DNA from: Mesorhizobium sp. B2-4-3
GTDB taxonomy: Bacteria; Pseudomonadota; Alphaproteobacteria; Rhizobiales; Rhizobiaceae
Reading direction: 5' to 3'
DNA length: 64,000 nucleotides
Assembly (NCBI RefSeq): GCF_006442815.1
Contig: NZ_VFVL01000003.1
Coordinates: forward strand, 1-64,000
The notes below the pieces were generated by a model that made no database searches, had not been told where the DNA came from, and was given only the letters and a program-made list of their open reading frames with translations. Below are positions 41,777 to 51,116 of this stretch, piece by piece. Position 1 is the first letter of the stretch. The number at the start of each line of letters is the position of its first letter. Position numbers and translations under genes: made by a program.

Positions 41777-43421
41777 AGAGCGCCTCCTTGAACGGCGCGG
41801 GACCGACACGGCGGTAGGCGTCGATAAAACGTTCGTCGGGGTTGAGCCGAAGGCCGAGATAGGTATCGACAATCTGCTCGATGGCATCGGTGATCTCTTC
41901 CGAGGAGAAGCCGCGGCCGATGATCTCGCCGACCGAGGTGTTCTCGTCGGCCGAGCCGCCGAGTGTCACCTGGTAGAGCTCGGAGCCCTTCTTCTCCACC
42001 CCCAGGATGCCGATATGGCCGACATGGTGGTGACCGCAGGCGTTGATGCAGCCGGAGATCTTCAGCTTCAACTCGCCGATCTCACGCTGCCGCTCGAGCG
42101 AGGCGAAGCGGCGTGAGATTTCCTGCGCCACCGGAATGGAACGCGCCGTGGCCAGCGCGCAATAGTCGAGGCCGGGGCAGGAGATGATGTCGCTGATCAG
42201 GTTGGAATTGGCGGTCGCCAGGCCGATCTCGACCAGCGCGTCATAGACCACCTTGAGATCGGCGCGCGCCACATGCGGCAGGATCAGGTTCTGCTCGTGG
42301 CTGACGCGCAATTCGTCGAAAGCATATTTCTCGGCAATGTCGGCCACAGCTTCCATCTGGCTGTCGGTGACATCGCCGGGCACCTCGCCGATGCCCTTGA
42401 GCGAAATCGTCACCGCCGCATAGTCGGGATGGCGATGCGTCACGACATTCTGGTCGAGCCATTCCGAAAAGCTCTTGGAATCGAGCCGCGCTTGCTTGAC
42501 GAGGGCATCGCCTTCCGGCCGGGCCGACAGCGCCGGCGGCGCGAAATAGGCGTTGATGGCCTGGATGTCGGCCTCCGGCAACTTCAGCTCGGTGTCCTTG
42601 AGCTGCTGCCATTCGGCCTCGATCTGGCGGGTGATCTCCTCGACGCCGGTCTCGTGCACCAGGATCTTGATGCGCGCCTTGTACTTGTTGTCGCGGCGGC
42701 CGTAGAGGTTGTACACGCGCAGGATCGCCGTGCAATAGGACAGCAACTCGGCTTCCGGCAGGAAGTCGCGGACCTTCTTGGCGATCATCGGCGTGCGGCC
42801 CAAGCCGCCGCCGACATAGACGGCAAAACCCAGCTCGCCGGCCGCGTTCTTCTTCAGGTGCAGGCCGATGTCATGCGCCTGGATGGCGGCGCGGTCGCGC
42901 TCGGCGCCCGTCACCGCGATCTTGAACTTGCGCGGCAGGTACGAGAATTCCGGATGCACCGAAGACCATTGCCGCAGGATTTCCGCATAGGGACGCGGAT
43001 CGGCGACCTCGTCGGCGGCGGCACCGGCGAAATGGTCGGCGGTGACGTTGCGGATGCAGTTGCCGCTAGTCTGGATGCAATGCATCTCGACGCTGGCGAG
43101 ATCGGCCAGGATCGCCGGAACGTCGGCGAGCGCCGGCCAGTGGAATTGCAGGTTCTGGCGCGTGGTGAAATGGCCGTAGCCCTTGTCGTACTTGCGCGCG
43201 ATGTGTCCGAGCATGCGCAATTGCCGGCTGTTGAGCGTGCCGTAGGGCACCGCAATGCGCAGCATATAGGCGTGCAGCTGCAGATAGACGCCGTTCATCA
43301 GCCGGAGCGGCCGGAACTGGTCCTCGCTGATTTCGCCGGCAAGCCGGCGCTTCACCTGGTCGCTGAACTCGGCGACACGGGCCTGAACGAAATCGTGGTC
43401 GAACTCGTCGTAACGGTACAT
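41751..43421 (-). CDS. cysI: Siroheme-dependent sulfite/nitrite reductase
   Basis: A 556-residue reductase with two ferredoxin-like halves. Cys414, Cys420, Cys458 and Cys462 have the C-X5-C-Xn-C-X3-C pattern that holds the [4Fe-4S] cluster bridged to siroheme. The operon context (CysG supplying siroheme, CysH supplying sulfite) favours sulfite as substrate; the nearest alternative is ferredoxin-nitrite reductase, which has the same fold. ATG 43421 is chosen where the conserved MYRYDEFD start begins. Confidence 0.93.
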   Translation of the reverse strand: MYRYDEFDHDFVQARVAEFSDQVKRRLAGEISEDQFRPLRLMNGVYLQLHAYMLRIAVPYGTLNSRQLRMLGHIARKYDKGYGHFTTRQNLQFHWPALADVPAILADLASVEMHCIQTSGNCIRNVTADHFAGAAADEVADPRPYAEILRQWSSVHPEFSYLPRKFKIAVTGAERDRAAIQAHDIGLHLKKNAAGELGFAVYVGGGLGRTPMIAKKVRDFLPEAELLSYCTAILRVYNLYGRRDNKYKARIKILVHETGVEEITRQIEAEWQQLKDTELKLPEADIQAINAYFAPPALSARPEGDALVKQARLDSKSFSEWLDQNVVTHRHPDYAAVTISLKGIGEVPGDVTDSQMEAVADIAEKYAFDELRVSHEQNLILPHVARADLKVVYDALVEIGLATANSNLISDIISCPGLDYCALATARSIPVAQEISRRFASLERQREIGELKLKISGCINACGHHHVGHIGILGVEKKGSELYQVTLGGSADENTSVGEIIGRGFSSEEITDAIEQIVDTYLGLRLNPDERFIDAYRRVGPAPFKEALYAGETKAA

Positions 43422-43464
43422 GCTTCGTCTTTCAGGGCGCGTCCGCCCGCTGCCTACCTTGGAT

Positions 43465-43758
43465 TTAAGCCGCCCGCGCCGCTTGCTTGCCGAGATCGGG
43501 GTGGATGGTCGGGCCAGCGGCGCGGATCTTCTCGCGCAACCGCACCGGCTCCACCAGGCCATCGACAATGGTGACGTCGATCACGTTGACGTCCAGAACT
43601 TCATTGTTGGCAGCGGCAGCGGCGCCGATCGCTTCGAGCCGGTCCTCCGCCGTCTTGTCATGCGCGATATCGGCGTGACCTACGGTCTCCGCCCAGCCGC
43701 CATCGGCGTACCAAACGGCGATGCCGTCGGAGAGCCTGTTCGCGGTCAGTACCTTCAT
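43465..43758 (-). CDS. DUF2849 family protein
   Basis: A 97-residue protein, KVLTANRLSDGIAVWY at the start and VRLREKIRAAGPTIHPD near the end, typical of DUF2849. It is almost always encoded between cysG and cysI in alphaproteobacteria. Its start overlaps the cysG stop (ATGA). Function unknown; a small accessory role in siroheme reductase maturation or electron transfer is possible. Confidence 0.85.
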   Translation of the reverse strand: MKVLTANRLSDGIAVWYADGGWAETVGHADIAHDKTAEDRLEAIGAAAAANNEVLDVNVIDVTIVDGLVEPVRLREKIRAAGPTIHPDLGKQAARAA

Positions 43759-45203
43759 TGCTCAACTCCTTGGGCGACGGCTGAAACCGCGCCCTCATGC
43801 TTATGTGCCGCGAGCGGCTCGGACTGTTCAAAATTGGCGCCGGCAACGGCGTCGCCGATGATCGTCATCACCGGGCCGGTGAGGTCGGCGCGCTCTTCCA
43901 GCGACGGCAGGTCGGCCAGCGTGCCGTGGAAACGGCGGCGGTTGCCGAGGCTGGCATTCTCGACGACGGCAACCGCCGTGTCCGGCGACAGCCCCGCTTC
44001 GATCAGCCGGCCGGCGACCTCAGCCGCGACCGAACGGCCCATATAGACGGCGACGGTCGCACCCGAGATGGCGAGCTTGGCCCAGTCGGGCAGCGAGTTG
44101 CCCTTGAGATCGTGGCCGGTGGTGAACACCATTGAGGACGAAACGCCGCGCAGTGTCAGCGGCAGCTCGAAATCGGCGGCGGCGGCAAAAGCGGCGGTGA
44201 CGCCCGGAACCACCTCATAGGCGATCCCGGCCTCGCGAAGTGCTGCCATTTCCTCGCCGGCGCGTCCGAACACCAGCGGATCGCCGGACTTCAGCCGCAC
44301 CACGCGCTTGCCGGCGCGGCCCAGCTCGATGAGCAGCGCGTTGATCTCTTCCTGGCTCTTGGAATGGCAGCCCTTGCGCTTGCCGACCGGCAGGCGCTCG
44401 GCGTCGCGGCGACCCATGGCGACGATCGCCTCCGGCACCAGCGCGTCGTGGACGATGGCATCGGCTTCCATCAGCAGGCGATGCGCGCGCAAAGTCAAAA
44501 GGTCCTCCGCGCCCGGACCGGCGCCGACCAGCGCGATGTGTCCGCCGACCGGAGCATCCTGAGCCAAAAGCTCGAGCGCCGCGCCATGCGCCTCGGCGAG
44601 TTCCCCGGCTTCAGTGGCCTTTGCCGGCGCGCCGGCAAAGAAATCGCTCCAGAAGCGGCGGCGGCGATTGCCCTTCGGCAGCGTCTCGGCCGCAGTGCGG
44701 AAAGACGCTGCAAGTGCGGCCAGCCGGCCGAGCGACGGCGGCAGCATGCGGTCGATACGCCCGCGCAGCATCTGCGCCAGAACCGGCCCGGCGCCCTCGG
44801 TGCCGATGGCGATCGCCACCGGCGCTCGGTTGACCAGCGCCGGGGTGAAGAAATCGCAAAGCTCCGGACGGTCCACGGCGTTGACCACAATGCCCAGCCG
44901 GCGCGCGTCCTCGACGACGCGGCGATCGAGCGCCTCGTCGCCGCTTGCGGCGAACGCCAGGGCAGCGCCTTGGAGATGCGCGACCTCGTAGGCCGCGTTG
45001 ATGTGAATGGCGCCGGCCGACGCGATGAAATCAAGCAGGCCGTCGCTTGCATCGTCGGCAACGATGCGCAGCACCGCGCTCGATTGCGAAAGCAGTCGCG
45101 CCTTGGCGAGCGCTTCCTCGCCATTGCCGACGATGGCTACGGCTTCGCCGTCGACCCGCATGAAGACGGGAAAGGTATTGAGCTTGGCGTTGGCTGGCGA
45201 CAT
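43755..45203 (-). CDS. cysG: Siroheme synthase (multifunctional)
   Basis: A 482-residue fusion. The N-terminal half (about 1-210) is precorrin-2 dehydrogenase and sirohydrochlorin ferrochelatase, with the NAD-binding VAIVGNGEEALAKARLL; the C-terminal half (about 225-470) is uroporphyrinogen-III methyltransferase with LVGAGPGAEDLLTL, VRLKSGDPLVFGRAGEE and VPGVTAAFAAAA. It converts uroporphyrinogen III to siroheme for CysI. ATG 45203 is used rather than the TTG at 45215. Confidence 0.93.
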   Translation of the reverse strand: MSPANAKLNTFPVFMRVDGEAVAIVGNGEEALAKARLLSQSSAVLRIVADDASDGLLDFIASAGAIHINAAYEVAHLQGAALAFAASGDEALDRRVVEDARRLGIVVNAVDRPELCDFFTPALVNRAPVAIAIGTEGAGPVLAQMLRGRIDRMLPPSLGRLAALAASFRTAAETLPKGNRRRRFWSDFFAGAPAKATEAGELAEAHGAALELLAQDAPVGGHIALVGAGPGAEDLLTLRAHRLLMEADAIVHDALVPEAIVAMGRRDAERLPVGKRKGCHSKSQEEINALLIELGRAGKRVVRLKSGDPLVFGRAGEEMAALREAGIAYEVVPGVTAAFAAAADFELPLTLRGVSSSMVFTTGHDLKGNSLPDWAKLAISGATVAVYMGRSVAAEVAGRLIEAGLSPDTAVAVVENASLGNRRRFHGTLADLPSLEERADLTGPVMTIIGDAVAGANFEQSEPLAAHKHEGAVSAVAQGVEQ

Positions 45204-45618
45204 GACGATGAGCAATACTGAAACAGTTTGGCAGTTTTACGCGGCCACGCCAAAAATCAGAAGGCAAGCACTCGCGCGCCGCCGAACGGCAGGCAATCGC
45301 TTTTTCGCAACCGCGAAGGGCAAGAGAAAAAAATTCTACTTTGAGAATGAAGCAATCAGAACAGCATGAGAAACTGCCTTGATCCGCCGCAATTTTTAGC
45401 GCCTTGCCTGGAAAGCCGCAAAACAATTTTTCCCAAATTCTACTAAGTTAGTAGATTAAAGCCGACCCTGCGGGATCGGCGCTTGGCCGTGTCTGCCGGA
45501 GCGATCGAGGCGCCACCGCCGGATCGGAACAATCATGCCTCGCGGCTCGTTTGCCTAGCAATCCATTTGCCGATCCCAAGCTCCATCTATCGGCAAGCAG
45601 CAGGCAAGGAGGAACGCC
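45204..45618. other. Divergent control region between cysG and the host-attachment gene
   Basis: About 415 bases, clearly richer in A and T than the flanking genes. The segment AAATTCTACT occurs twice (near 45331 and 45435). A 17-bp palindrome lies at 45439-45455. No gene is supported here; short frames have no ribosome-binding sites. Confidence 0.5.
45439..45455. promoter_or_regulatory. 17-bp palindrome, possible operator
   Basis: TCTACTAA-G-TTAGTAGA is a perfect palindrome. It lies 236 bases upstream of cysG and 164 bases upstream of the divergent host-attachment gene. An AAATTCTACT copy at its left edge recurs nearer cysG, which suggests a regulator with two sites; an Rrf2- or LysR-type regulator of sulfur genes would be plausible but is not shown. 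Confidence 0.45.
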
Positions 45619-46059
45619 ATGAGCATCAAGCTGAAACACGGATTGTGGGTCATCGTGGCTGACGGCGAGAAGGCGCTCTTCCTGCGCAACCAGGGCGACG
45701 CCAAGTTCCCGAAACTGGAGGTGGTGCAGGAGATGGAGCAGGACAACCCCGCTACGCGCGAGCAGGGCACGGACAAGCCGGGCCGGTACGGCAACGAGGG
45801 TCCTCGCAGCGCCATCGAGGAGACCGACTGGCATCGTCTCGGCAAGGAACGCTTCGCCGTCGACATCGCCGACCGGCTCTACAAGCTGGCGCACCGCGGC
45901 GAGTTCGACGCCGTCGTGCTGATCGCGCCGCCGCAGGTGCTTGGCGAGATGCGCCAGAAGCTGCACAAGAAAGTCGGCGAGAAAGTGCAGGCCGAAATCC
46001 CGAAGACGCTCACCAATCACACCATTTCCGAGATCGAGAACTTGCTGCAGGCGGCATAA
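45619..46059 (+). CDS. Host-attachment family protein
   Basis: A 146-residue protein of the family named protein required for attachment to host cells. It has KHGLWVIVADGEKALFLRN at the start, a central ATREQGTDKPGRYG loop and FDAVVLIAPPQVLGEMR. The name comes from Agrobacterium; the fold resembles the release-factor eRF1 middle domain and the actual molecular role is unclear. Preceded by AAGGAGG and followed by a strong terminator. Confidence 0.85.
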   Translation: MSIKLKHGLWVIVADGEKALFLRNQGDAKFPKLEVVQEMEQDNPATREQGTDKPGRYGNEGPRSAIEETDWHRLGKERFAVDIADRLYKLAHRGEFDAVVLIAPPQVLGEMRQKLHKKVGEKVQAEIPKTLTNHTISEIENLLQAA

Positions 46060-46113
46060 AGCGGCGGAAGGAAAGCAGCTTCGAGGCAAATAGAGTCTCG
46101 AAGCCGCCGCTTT
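46058..46113 (+). terminator. Two-storey hairpin terminator
   Basis: Outer arms AAAGCGGCG (46058-46066) and CGCCGCTTT (46105-46113) enclose inner arms GCTTCGAG (46078-46085) and CTCGAAGC (46097-46104). It begins within the stop codon of the host-attachment gene and ends in TTT. Confidence 0.6.
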
Positions 46114-46275
46114 GGCGGCGTGGCGCTGATTTTGGGCGGCGCGCCCTGCTTCGGCGTCGATTTCTGCACGGCGATGGTTGCATCATCGCCGCTCCCTCCA
46201 CCATATTGCCGAAGGCGACGGCCTCGGCGGGCGCCCATCCGACATCGCGATTTTTCGAAAGGCGCTCCATAGACA

Positions 46276-48075
46276 ATGCCGCATGACACGCCCCTTATCG
46301 CCACCATCGTCGCCGGTCTGGGGCTTGCTTTTGTCTTCGGGGCTTTAGCCAACCGTTTCCGCATCCCGCCGCTTGTCGGCTATCTTGTCGCCGGCGTCCT
46401 GGTCGGCCCCAACACGCCCGGCTTCGTCGCCGATGCCAGCCTGGCCAACGAGCTCGCGGAAATCGGCGTCATTCTTCTGATGTTCGGCGTCGGCCTGCAT
46501 TTTTCGCTGAAGGACCTTCTGTCCGTCCGCGCCATCGCGGTGCCGGGCGCCATCGTGCAGATCGGTTTTGCCACCTTGCTTGGCGTTGGGCTTGCCTGGC
46601 TGCTCGGCTGGTCGCTGGGCGCCGGCCTGGTCTTTGGCCTCGCGCTGTCGGTCGCCTCGACTGTGGTGCTTTTGCGCGCGTTGCAGGAGCGGCGGCTGAT
46701 CGAGACCGAACGCGGCCGCATCGCCGTCGGCTGGCTGATCGTCGAGGATCTCGCCATGGTGCTGGCGCTGGTGCTTTTGCCGGCGCTCGCCGGCGTGCTT
46801 GGCGGCCAGCCGCAGGTCGACGACCATGCGAGCCTGCTCTCGCTGCCCGCCAGCTACGGCATATGGGGCGTGGTCGGCATCACGCTCGCCAAGGTCGCCG
46901 CCTTCGTCGTCGTCATGCTGGTGGTCGGCCGCAGGGTCATTCCATGGATCCTGCATTACGTCGCCCATACCGGCTCCCGGGAATTGTTCCGGCTCGCCGT
47001 GCTTGCCATAGCGCTCGGCGTCGCCTTCGGCGCGGCGAAGCTGTTCGGCGTCTCGCTGGCGCTCGGCGCCTTCTTCGCCGGCATGATCATGAGCGAATCC
47101 GAGCTCAGCCACCGCGCGGCGGAAGAATCGCTGCCGCTGCGCGACGCCTTCTCGGTGCTGTTCTTCGTCTCGGTCGGCATGCTGTTCGACCCGTTCAGCC
47201 TGATCAGCAACGGCCTGCCCATCCTCGCCACCTTGGCCATCATCGTCATCGGCAAGTCGATCGCGGCCTTCGTCATCGTGCTCGCTTTCCGCTACCCGAT
47301 CGCCACCGCGCTGATGATTTCGGCGAGCCTTGCCCAGATCGGCGAATTTTCCTTCATCCTGGCCGAGCTTGGCGTCGGCCTTAAACTGTTGCCAGAGCAG
47401 GGCCGCGACCTGATCCTGGCCGGCGCCATTCTGTCGATCCTGCTCAATCCGCTGATGTTCCTGGTCGTCGACTGGATGAAGCCGTGGCTCGAAAAGCGCA
47501 CCGGCAAGGCAGCGCCGGCCGTGGAGCAGCGACCAATCGGCCCGGCGACCGAGCCCGGCCAGGTCGCCTCGGTGTCGGCGGCCCTGGGAGAGGAAGATGG
47601 CCCGCCGCCGAAGACGGCGCTTGCCGGCCATTCCATCCTGATCGGCTATGGCCGCGTCGGCAGCCTGGTGGGTGCCGCGCTGAAGGACGCCGCCCTGCCC
47701 TTCCTGGTCATCGAGGATGCCGACAAGACGCTGGCGAAGCTGCGCGACGACGGCGTCGAGACCGTCGCCGGCAACGCCGCCAATGCGGACGTCTTCTCGG
47801 CCGCCAACCCGGAAGGTGCCAGGCGGCTTATCCTCGCCATCCCCAACGCCTTCGAGGCGGGGCAGGTTGTGCTCAGGGCCCGCGCGGCCAATCCGGCGAT
47901 CAACGTCATTGCCCGCGCGCATTCCGACGCCGAGGTCGAGCATCTGAAAGGCCTCGGCGCCGACACCGTCATCATGGGCGAGCGCGAGATCGCCCGCGGC
48001 ATCGTCGAGGTTGTGACGGGCAAGGCCAGGGATCCAGCCGGGTCTGCCATGGAGATCGATCCGCAGCCTGCTTGA
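46276..48075 (+). CDS. ybaL: Kef/YbaL-type cation:proton antiporter
   Basis: A 599-residue monovalent cation:proton antiporter-2 protein. The first 400 residues hold about 12 membrane helices with the family motifs VGYLVAGVLVGP, LLMFGVGLHFSL and GWLIVEDLAMVLAL. A linker leads to a cytosolic TrkA-N/RCK domain (about 450-570) with IGYGRVGSLVGAAL. Such proteins exchange potassium for protons and respond to nucleotides or glutathione adducts. The symbol reflects the closest named relative. Confidence 0.88.
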   Translation: MPHDTPLIATIVAGLGLAFVFGALANRFRIPPLVGYLVAGVLVGPNTPGFVADASLANELAEIGVILLMFGVGLHFSLKDLLSVRAIAVPGAIVQIGFATLLGVGLAWLLGWSLGAGLVFGLALSVASTVVLLRALQERRLIETERGRIAVGWLIVEDLAMVLALVLLPALAGVLGGQPQVDDHASLLSLPASYGIWGVVGITLAKVAAFVVVMLVVGRRVIPWILHYVAHTGSRELFRLAVLAIALGVAFGAAKLFGVSLALGAFFAGMIMSESELSHRAAEESLPLRDAFSVLFFVSVGMLFDPFSLISNGLPILATLAIIVIGKSIAAFVIVLAFRYPIATALMISASLAQIGEFSFILAELGVGLKLLPEQGRDLILAGAILSILLNPLMFLVVDWMKPWLEKRTGKAAPAVEQRPIGPATEPGQVASVSAALGEEDGPPPKTALAGHSILIGYGRVGSLVGAALKDAALPFLVIEDADKTLAKLRDDGVETVAGNAANADVFSAANPEGARRLILAIPNAFEAGQVVLRARAANPAINVIARAHSDAEVEHLKGLGADTVIMGEREIARGIVEVVTGKARDPAGSAMEIDPQPA

Positions 48076-48081
48076 TTGGCA

Positions 48082-48888
48082 TCACGCCACGAACGCGGAG
48101 CCGCCGTGCTGCGCGATATCGCTGAGATATTTCGCCGGCGGCTTGCCCAGCGCCTTCTTGAACATGGTGATGAAGGCGGTGACGGATTCATAGCCGAGAT
48201 CGCCCGACACCTGCTGCACGCTGGCGCCGGCGGACAGTTCCCTGAGCGCCACGATCAGGTGCAGCTGCTGGCGCCAGCGCCCGAAACTCAGGCCCGTCTC
48301 CTTCGCCACGAGACGCGCCAGGCTGCTTTCGCTAAGCGCGACGCGGCCTGCCCAACCGGCCAAGGTGCTGCGATCGGCGGGGTCGTCCGCCAACGCTTCG
48401 GCGATCCGTCGCAGCCGGGGCTCGGCCGAGATCGGCAGGTGCAACTGCTGAACCGGCATAAGCGGCAGCTCGGCAAGCAGAACCTTTCCCAGGAAATCGC
48501 ATCTCGGCTCGTCCGGCGCGCATTCCGATAGCTCGATGATCAATTCGCGCAGCAGCGGCGAGATCGATAGCGTGCAGCACCGGTCCGGCAACTCGGCGGC
48601 GCCCGGCTCGATATAGACGAAGAAAATCCGCGCATTCGCCGTCGCGATGTTGCTGTGTTCCATGCGGCTCGGCACCCACACCCCGCAATGCGGCGGCACC
48701 ATCCAAAGCCCGCTCGGAACGCGGCAGGTGACGCCGCCGCCGAGCGCGAAGACGAGCTGCCCTTTGCGATGCCAATGCGCCGGCACCTCGGCCTTGGTCC
48801 CGGTGACATCGACGCCAACGGCGATCGCCGGCGCGGCCACGTCGTCGACGTCGAAATCCAGCCAGGGCCAGCGGAGCGGTTGTCTCAT
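48082..48888 (-). CDS. AraC-family transcriptional regulator
   Basis: A 268-residue regulator. An N-terminal cupin (about 20-110, with HWHRKGQLVFALGGGV and PPHCGVWVPSRMEHSN) binds an effector; the C-terminal AraC domain (about 165-260) has LAGWAGRVALSESSLARLV and GYESVTAFITMFKKALGKPPAKY. It is divergent from the MDR oxidoreductase gene at 49009, a likely target. Confidence 0.9.
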   Translation of the reverse strand: MRQPLRWPWLDFDVDDVAAPAIAVGVDVTGTKAEVPAHWHRKGQLVFALGGGVTCRVPSGLWMVPPHCGVWVPSRMEHSNIATANARIFFVYIEPGAAELPDRCCTLSISPLLRELIIELSECAPDEPRCDFLGKVLLAELPLMPVQQLHLPISAEPRLRRIAEALADDPADRSTLAGWAGRVALSESSLARLVAKETGLSFGRWRQQLHLIVALRELSAGASVQQVSGDLGYESVTAFITMFKKALGKPPAKYLSDIAQHGGSAFVA

Positions 48889-49008
48889 ATCTGACGTCTT
48901 TTAGCGATCATTTGTCTTTATCTCTAAATTCAACAGCCGCGAAAGTCGATAGGTTTCGAGCCGTTTCCGTTCGCAATCGATCGCGGCGCTCGAGCGTCAA
49001 GGTGGCCT

Positions 49009-49926
49009 ATGTTTGCTCTCGCTATCTCTTCAGACAGTCCGAACAGGCTGAAGCTCGCCGAAATTGATGAGCCAAGCTGCAATACGAATGAAGCATTGGT
49101 AGCTGTTCATGCAACATCATTGAATCGTGGTGAGCTGCGCCTGCTCGGCATACGTCCCGACGGCTGGATACCTGGCCAGGACATCGTCGGCATTGTCGAG
49201 CGCGCGGCGGCCGATGGTTCAGGCCCGGCCGCGGGCACGCGCGTTGCCGCCTTGGTCGACCAGGCCGGCTGGGCCGAGCGCGTCGCCGTTCCGACCGACC
49301 GCCTTGCCGTCGTGCCGGACGCGGTCAGCTTCGCCGACGCAACCACGCTCCCGGTGGCGGGCACGACGGCGCTGAGAACTTTGCGCCATGGCGGCGACCT
49401 CGCCGACCAGCGGGTCCTGATCACCGGCGCGAGCGGCGCGGTCGGCCGCTTCCAGGTCCAGATCGCCCGCGAGCAAGGCGCTTCGGTGACGGCGATCGCC
49501 TCGGCCCGGCACCACGATGATCTTCGCGATCTGGGCGCCGGGCAGGTCGTCGAGTCGATCGAACTGGCCGGGGGACTATTTTCATTGATCACCGAGTCGG
49601 TCGGCGGCAAAAGCCTCGCCGACGCGATCGAGCGTGTCGCGCCCGGCGGGACTGTCGTCATGTTCGGCTCGAGCAGCGGCGAGCTCACGCCGATCGGATT
49701 CAGACAGTTCGTTCCGGGCCACGAGGGCGCAAGGCTCCAGACTTTCGCCTACTATACGTCCGGCTCGGCCATCGGCGCCGACATCGCCACGCTGCTCGAT
49801 CTGGTCGCGGCCGGTCGGCTGGAGACCCGCGTAGCGATGACCGTGCCGTGGACGGACATCGGCCAAGCCCTGGACGCGCTGCGGCAACGCAGCTTCAGCG
49901 GCAAGGCTGTTGTCACCATGGCCTGA
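49009..49926 (+). CDS. Zinc-free MDR (quinone oxidoreductase-like) enzyme
   Basis: A 305-residue medium-chain reductase. The catalytic domain contains TSLNRGELRLLGI and GQDIVGIVE without zinc-binding Cys, and the Rossmann part has VLITGASGAVGRFQVQIA. Probably reduces a quinone or enone with NADPH. It stands divergent from an AraC regulator 120 bases away. The first 40 codons are less GC-rich than the rest. Confidence 0.85.
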   Translation: MFALAISSDSPNRLKLAEIDEPSCNTNEALVAVHATSLNRGELRLLGIRPDGWIPGQDIVGIVERAAADGSGPAAGTRVAALVDQAGWAERVAVPTDRLAVVPDAVSFADATTLPVAGTTALRTLRHGGDLADQRVLITGASGAVGRFQVQIAREQGASVTAIASARHHDDLRDLGAGQVVESIELAGGLFSLITESVGGKSLADAIERVAPGGTVVMFGSSSGELTPIGFRQFVPGHEGARLQTFAYYTSGSAIGADIATLLDLVAAGRLETRVAMTVPWTDIGQALDALRQRSFSGKAVVTMA

Positions 49927-49936
49927 AGTCAGCCAA

Positions 49937-50686
49937 TCAAACGTGCTGGCCGCCATTGATGTGGATTTCCGAGCCGGTGACGTAGGACGCCTGGCCCGAG
50001 CACAGGAAGAAGATGATGTCGGCCACTTCCGAAGTGGCGCCCAGCCGTCTCAGCGGGATCGTCTCGACTATTCTGTCGGTGCCGGGCGAAAGGATCGCGG
50101 TGTCGATCTCGCCCGGCGCGATCGCGTTGACGCGGATGCCGTGCGGGCCGAAGTCATGCGCCATCTCGCGCGTCAGCGAGCCCAGCGCCGCTTTCGATGT
50201 GGCATAGGCCGTGCCGGCGAACGGATGCACGCGGGTGCCGGCGATCGAGGTGACGTTGACGATCGAGCCCTTGGCAGCGGCGAGTTCCTTGAACAGCCCC
50301 CTCGCCAGCATGATCGGCGCGAAGAAATTGACCTGGAACACGTCGCGCCAGACATGCATCGGCGTCTCGATCGAGTCCATGCGCCTGCCGTCTTTCAGCT
50401 TCGGCGAGATGCCGGCATTGTTGACCAGGGCGTGCAGCTGTCCGCCATGCGCCTCCAGCCGGTGACGGATTTCCGAAACGGCGATGCCGACGTCTTCCTG
50501 GTCGGCGAGGTCGACCTTGATGTGGTCCTCGGGGCCGGCCGGCCACGGACAATCCTCGGCGAAAGCCTGCCGCGAGCAGGTGATGACGCGCCAGCCCTCG
50601 CGCGAAAAGCGCTTCACCGTCGCATGGCCGATGCCGCGGCTGGCGCCGGTGAGCACAATGGTTTTTCTGCTGTCAGTCTCGGCCAT
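49937..50686 (-). CDS. Short-chain dehydrogenase/reductase
   Basis: A 249-residue classical SDR. Cofactor motif TGASRGIG near 14-21, NNAG near 89-92, catalytic Ser in VTSIAGTR and the Y-x-x-x-K pair in AYATSK. Substrate unknown. It ends 11 bases from the convergent MDR gene. Confidence 0.9.
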   Translation of the reverse strand: MAETDSRKTIVLTGASRGIGHATVKRFSREGWRVITCSRQAFAEDCPWPAGPEDHIKVDLADQEDVGIAVSEIRHRLEAHGGQLHALVNNAGISPKLKDGRRMDSIETPMHVWRDVFQVNFFAPIMLARGLFKELAAAKGSIVNVTSIAGTRVHPFAGTAYATSKAALGSLTREMAHDFGPHGIRVNAIAPGEIDTAILSPGTDRIVETIPLRRLGATSEVADIIFFLCSGQASYVTGSEIHINGGQHV

Positions 50687-50774
50687 GTCGCGGTCTCCGG
50701 CGCGTGATCTAGCCGAATATGGTTATAATGGCGAGGGGCCACCAGAGATCACAAGGCCGGCCGGAAATCGTCAT

Positions 50775-51113
50775 TCAATAGCAGGTCGGGCACGCCACAT
50801 GCAGGCCGATATTGAGAAGGAAGACCAGACCCGACAATGTCCAGAGAACCGCGAGGAAAGTGTTGCGCGACCGCCTGGCCAGCCGCGCAACACCCCAGGC
50901 AATCCCATAAGGCAACAAAAACCCCATGATGACGGAGCCGTAAATCGCGCCGATTCTTTCCTGATCGAGATATGCCGGATTGGGGTAGTGGAGGTACGGC
51001 AGATGCCGAATGACCACGACACTAACAGTCATACCGAGCAGCAGGAGCCACTGCCAGTTGCTTAGATGCTTGTATGCCTTCAGATCAGCCGGCTCCGCCG
51101 GTTCGCCGGCCAT
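50775..51113 (-). CDS. Small membrane protein coupled to the PBP gene
   Basis: A 112-residue protein with three hydrophobic segments (about 20-36, 57-76, 87-105) and a C-terminal HVACPTCY with two Cys. No family recognised. Its ATG 51113 is only three bases after the stop of the penicillin-binding protein gene, so both are co-transcribed and perhaps co-translated. A role in envelope assembly is a guess from this position. Confidence 0.7.
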   Translation of the reverse strand: MAGEPAEPADLKAYKHLSNWQWLLLLGMTVSVVVIRHLPYLHYPNPAYLDQERIGAIYGSVIMGFLLPYGIAWGVARLARRSRNTFLAVLWTLSGLVFLLNIGLHVACPTCY

Positions 51114-51116
51114 TGC

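Noticed and set aside
46345..47943. A 532-residue minus-strand frame opposite the antiporter gene
   Set aside because: Asp/Gln/Glu-rich complement of hydrophobic codons; not a gene.
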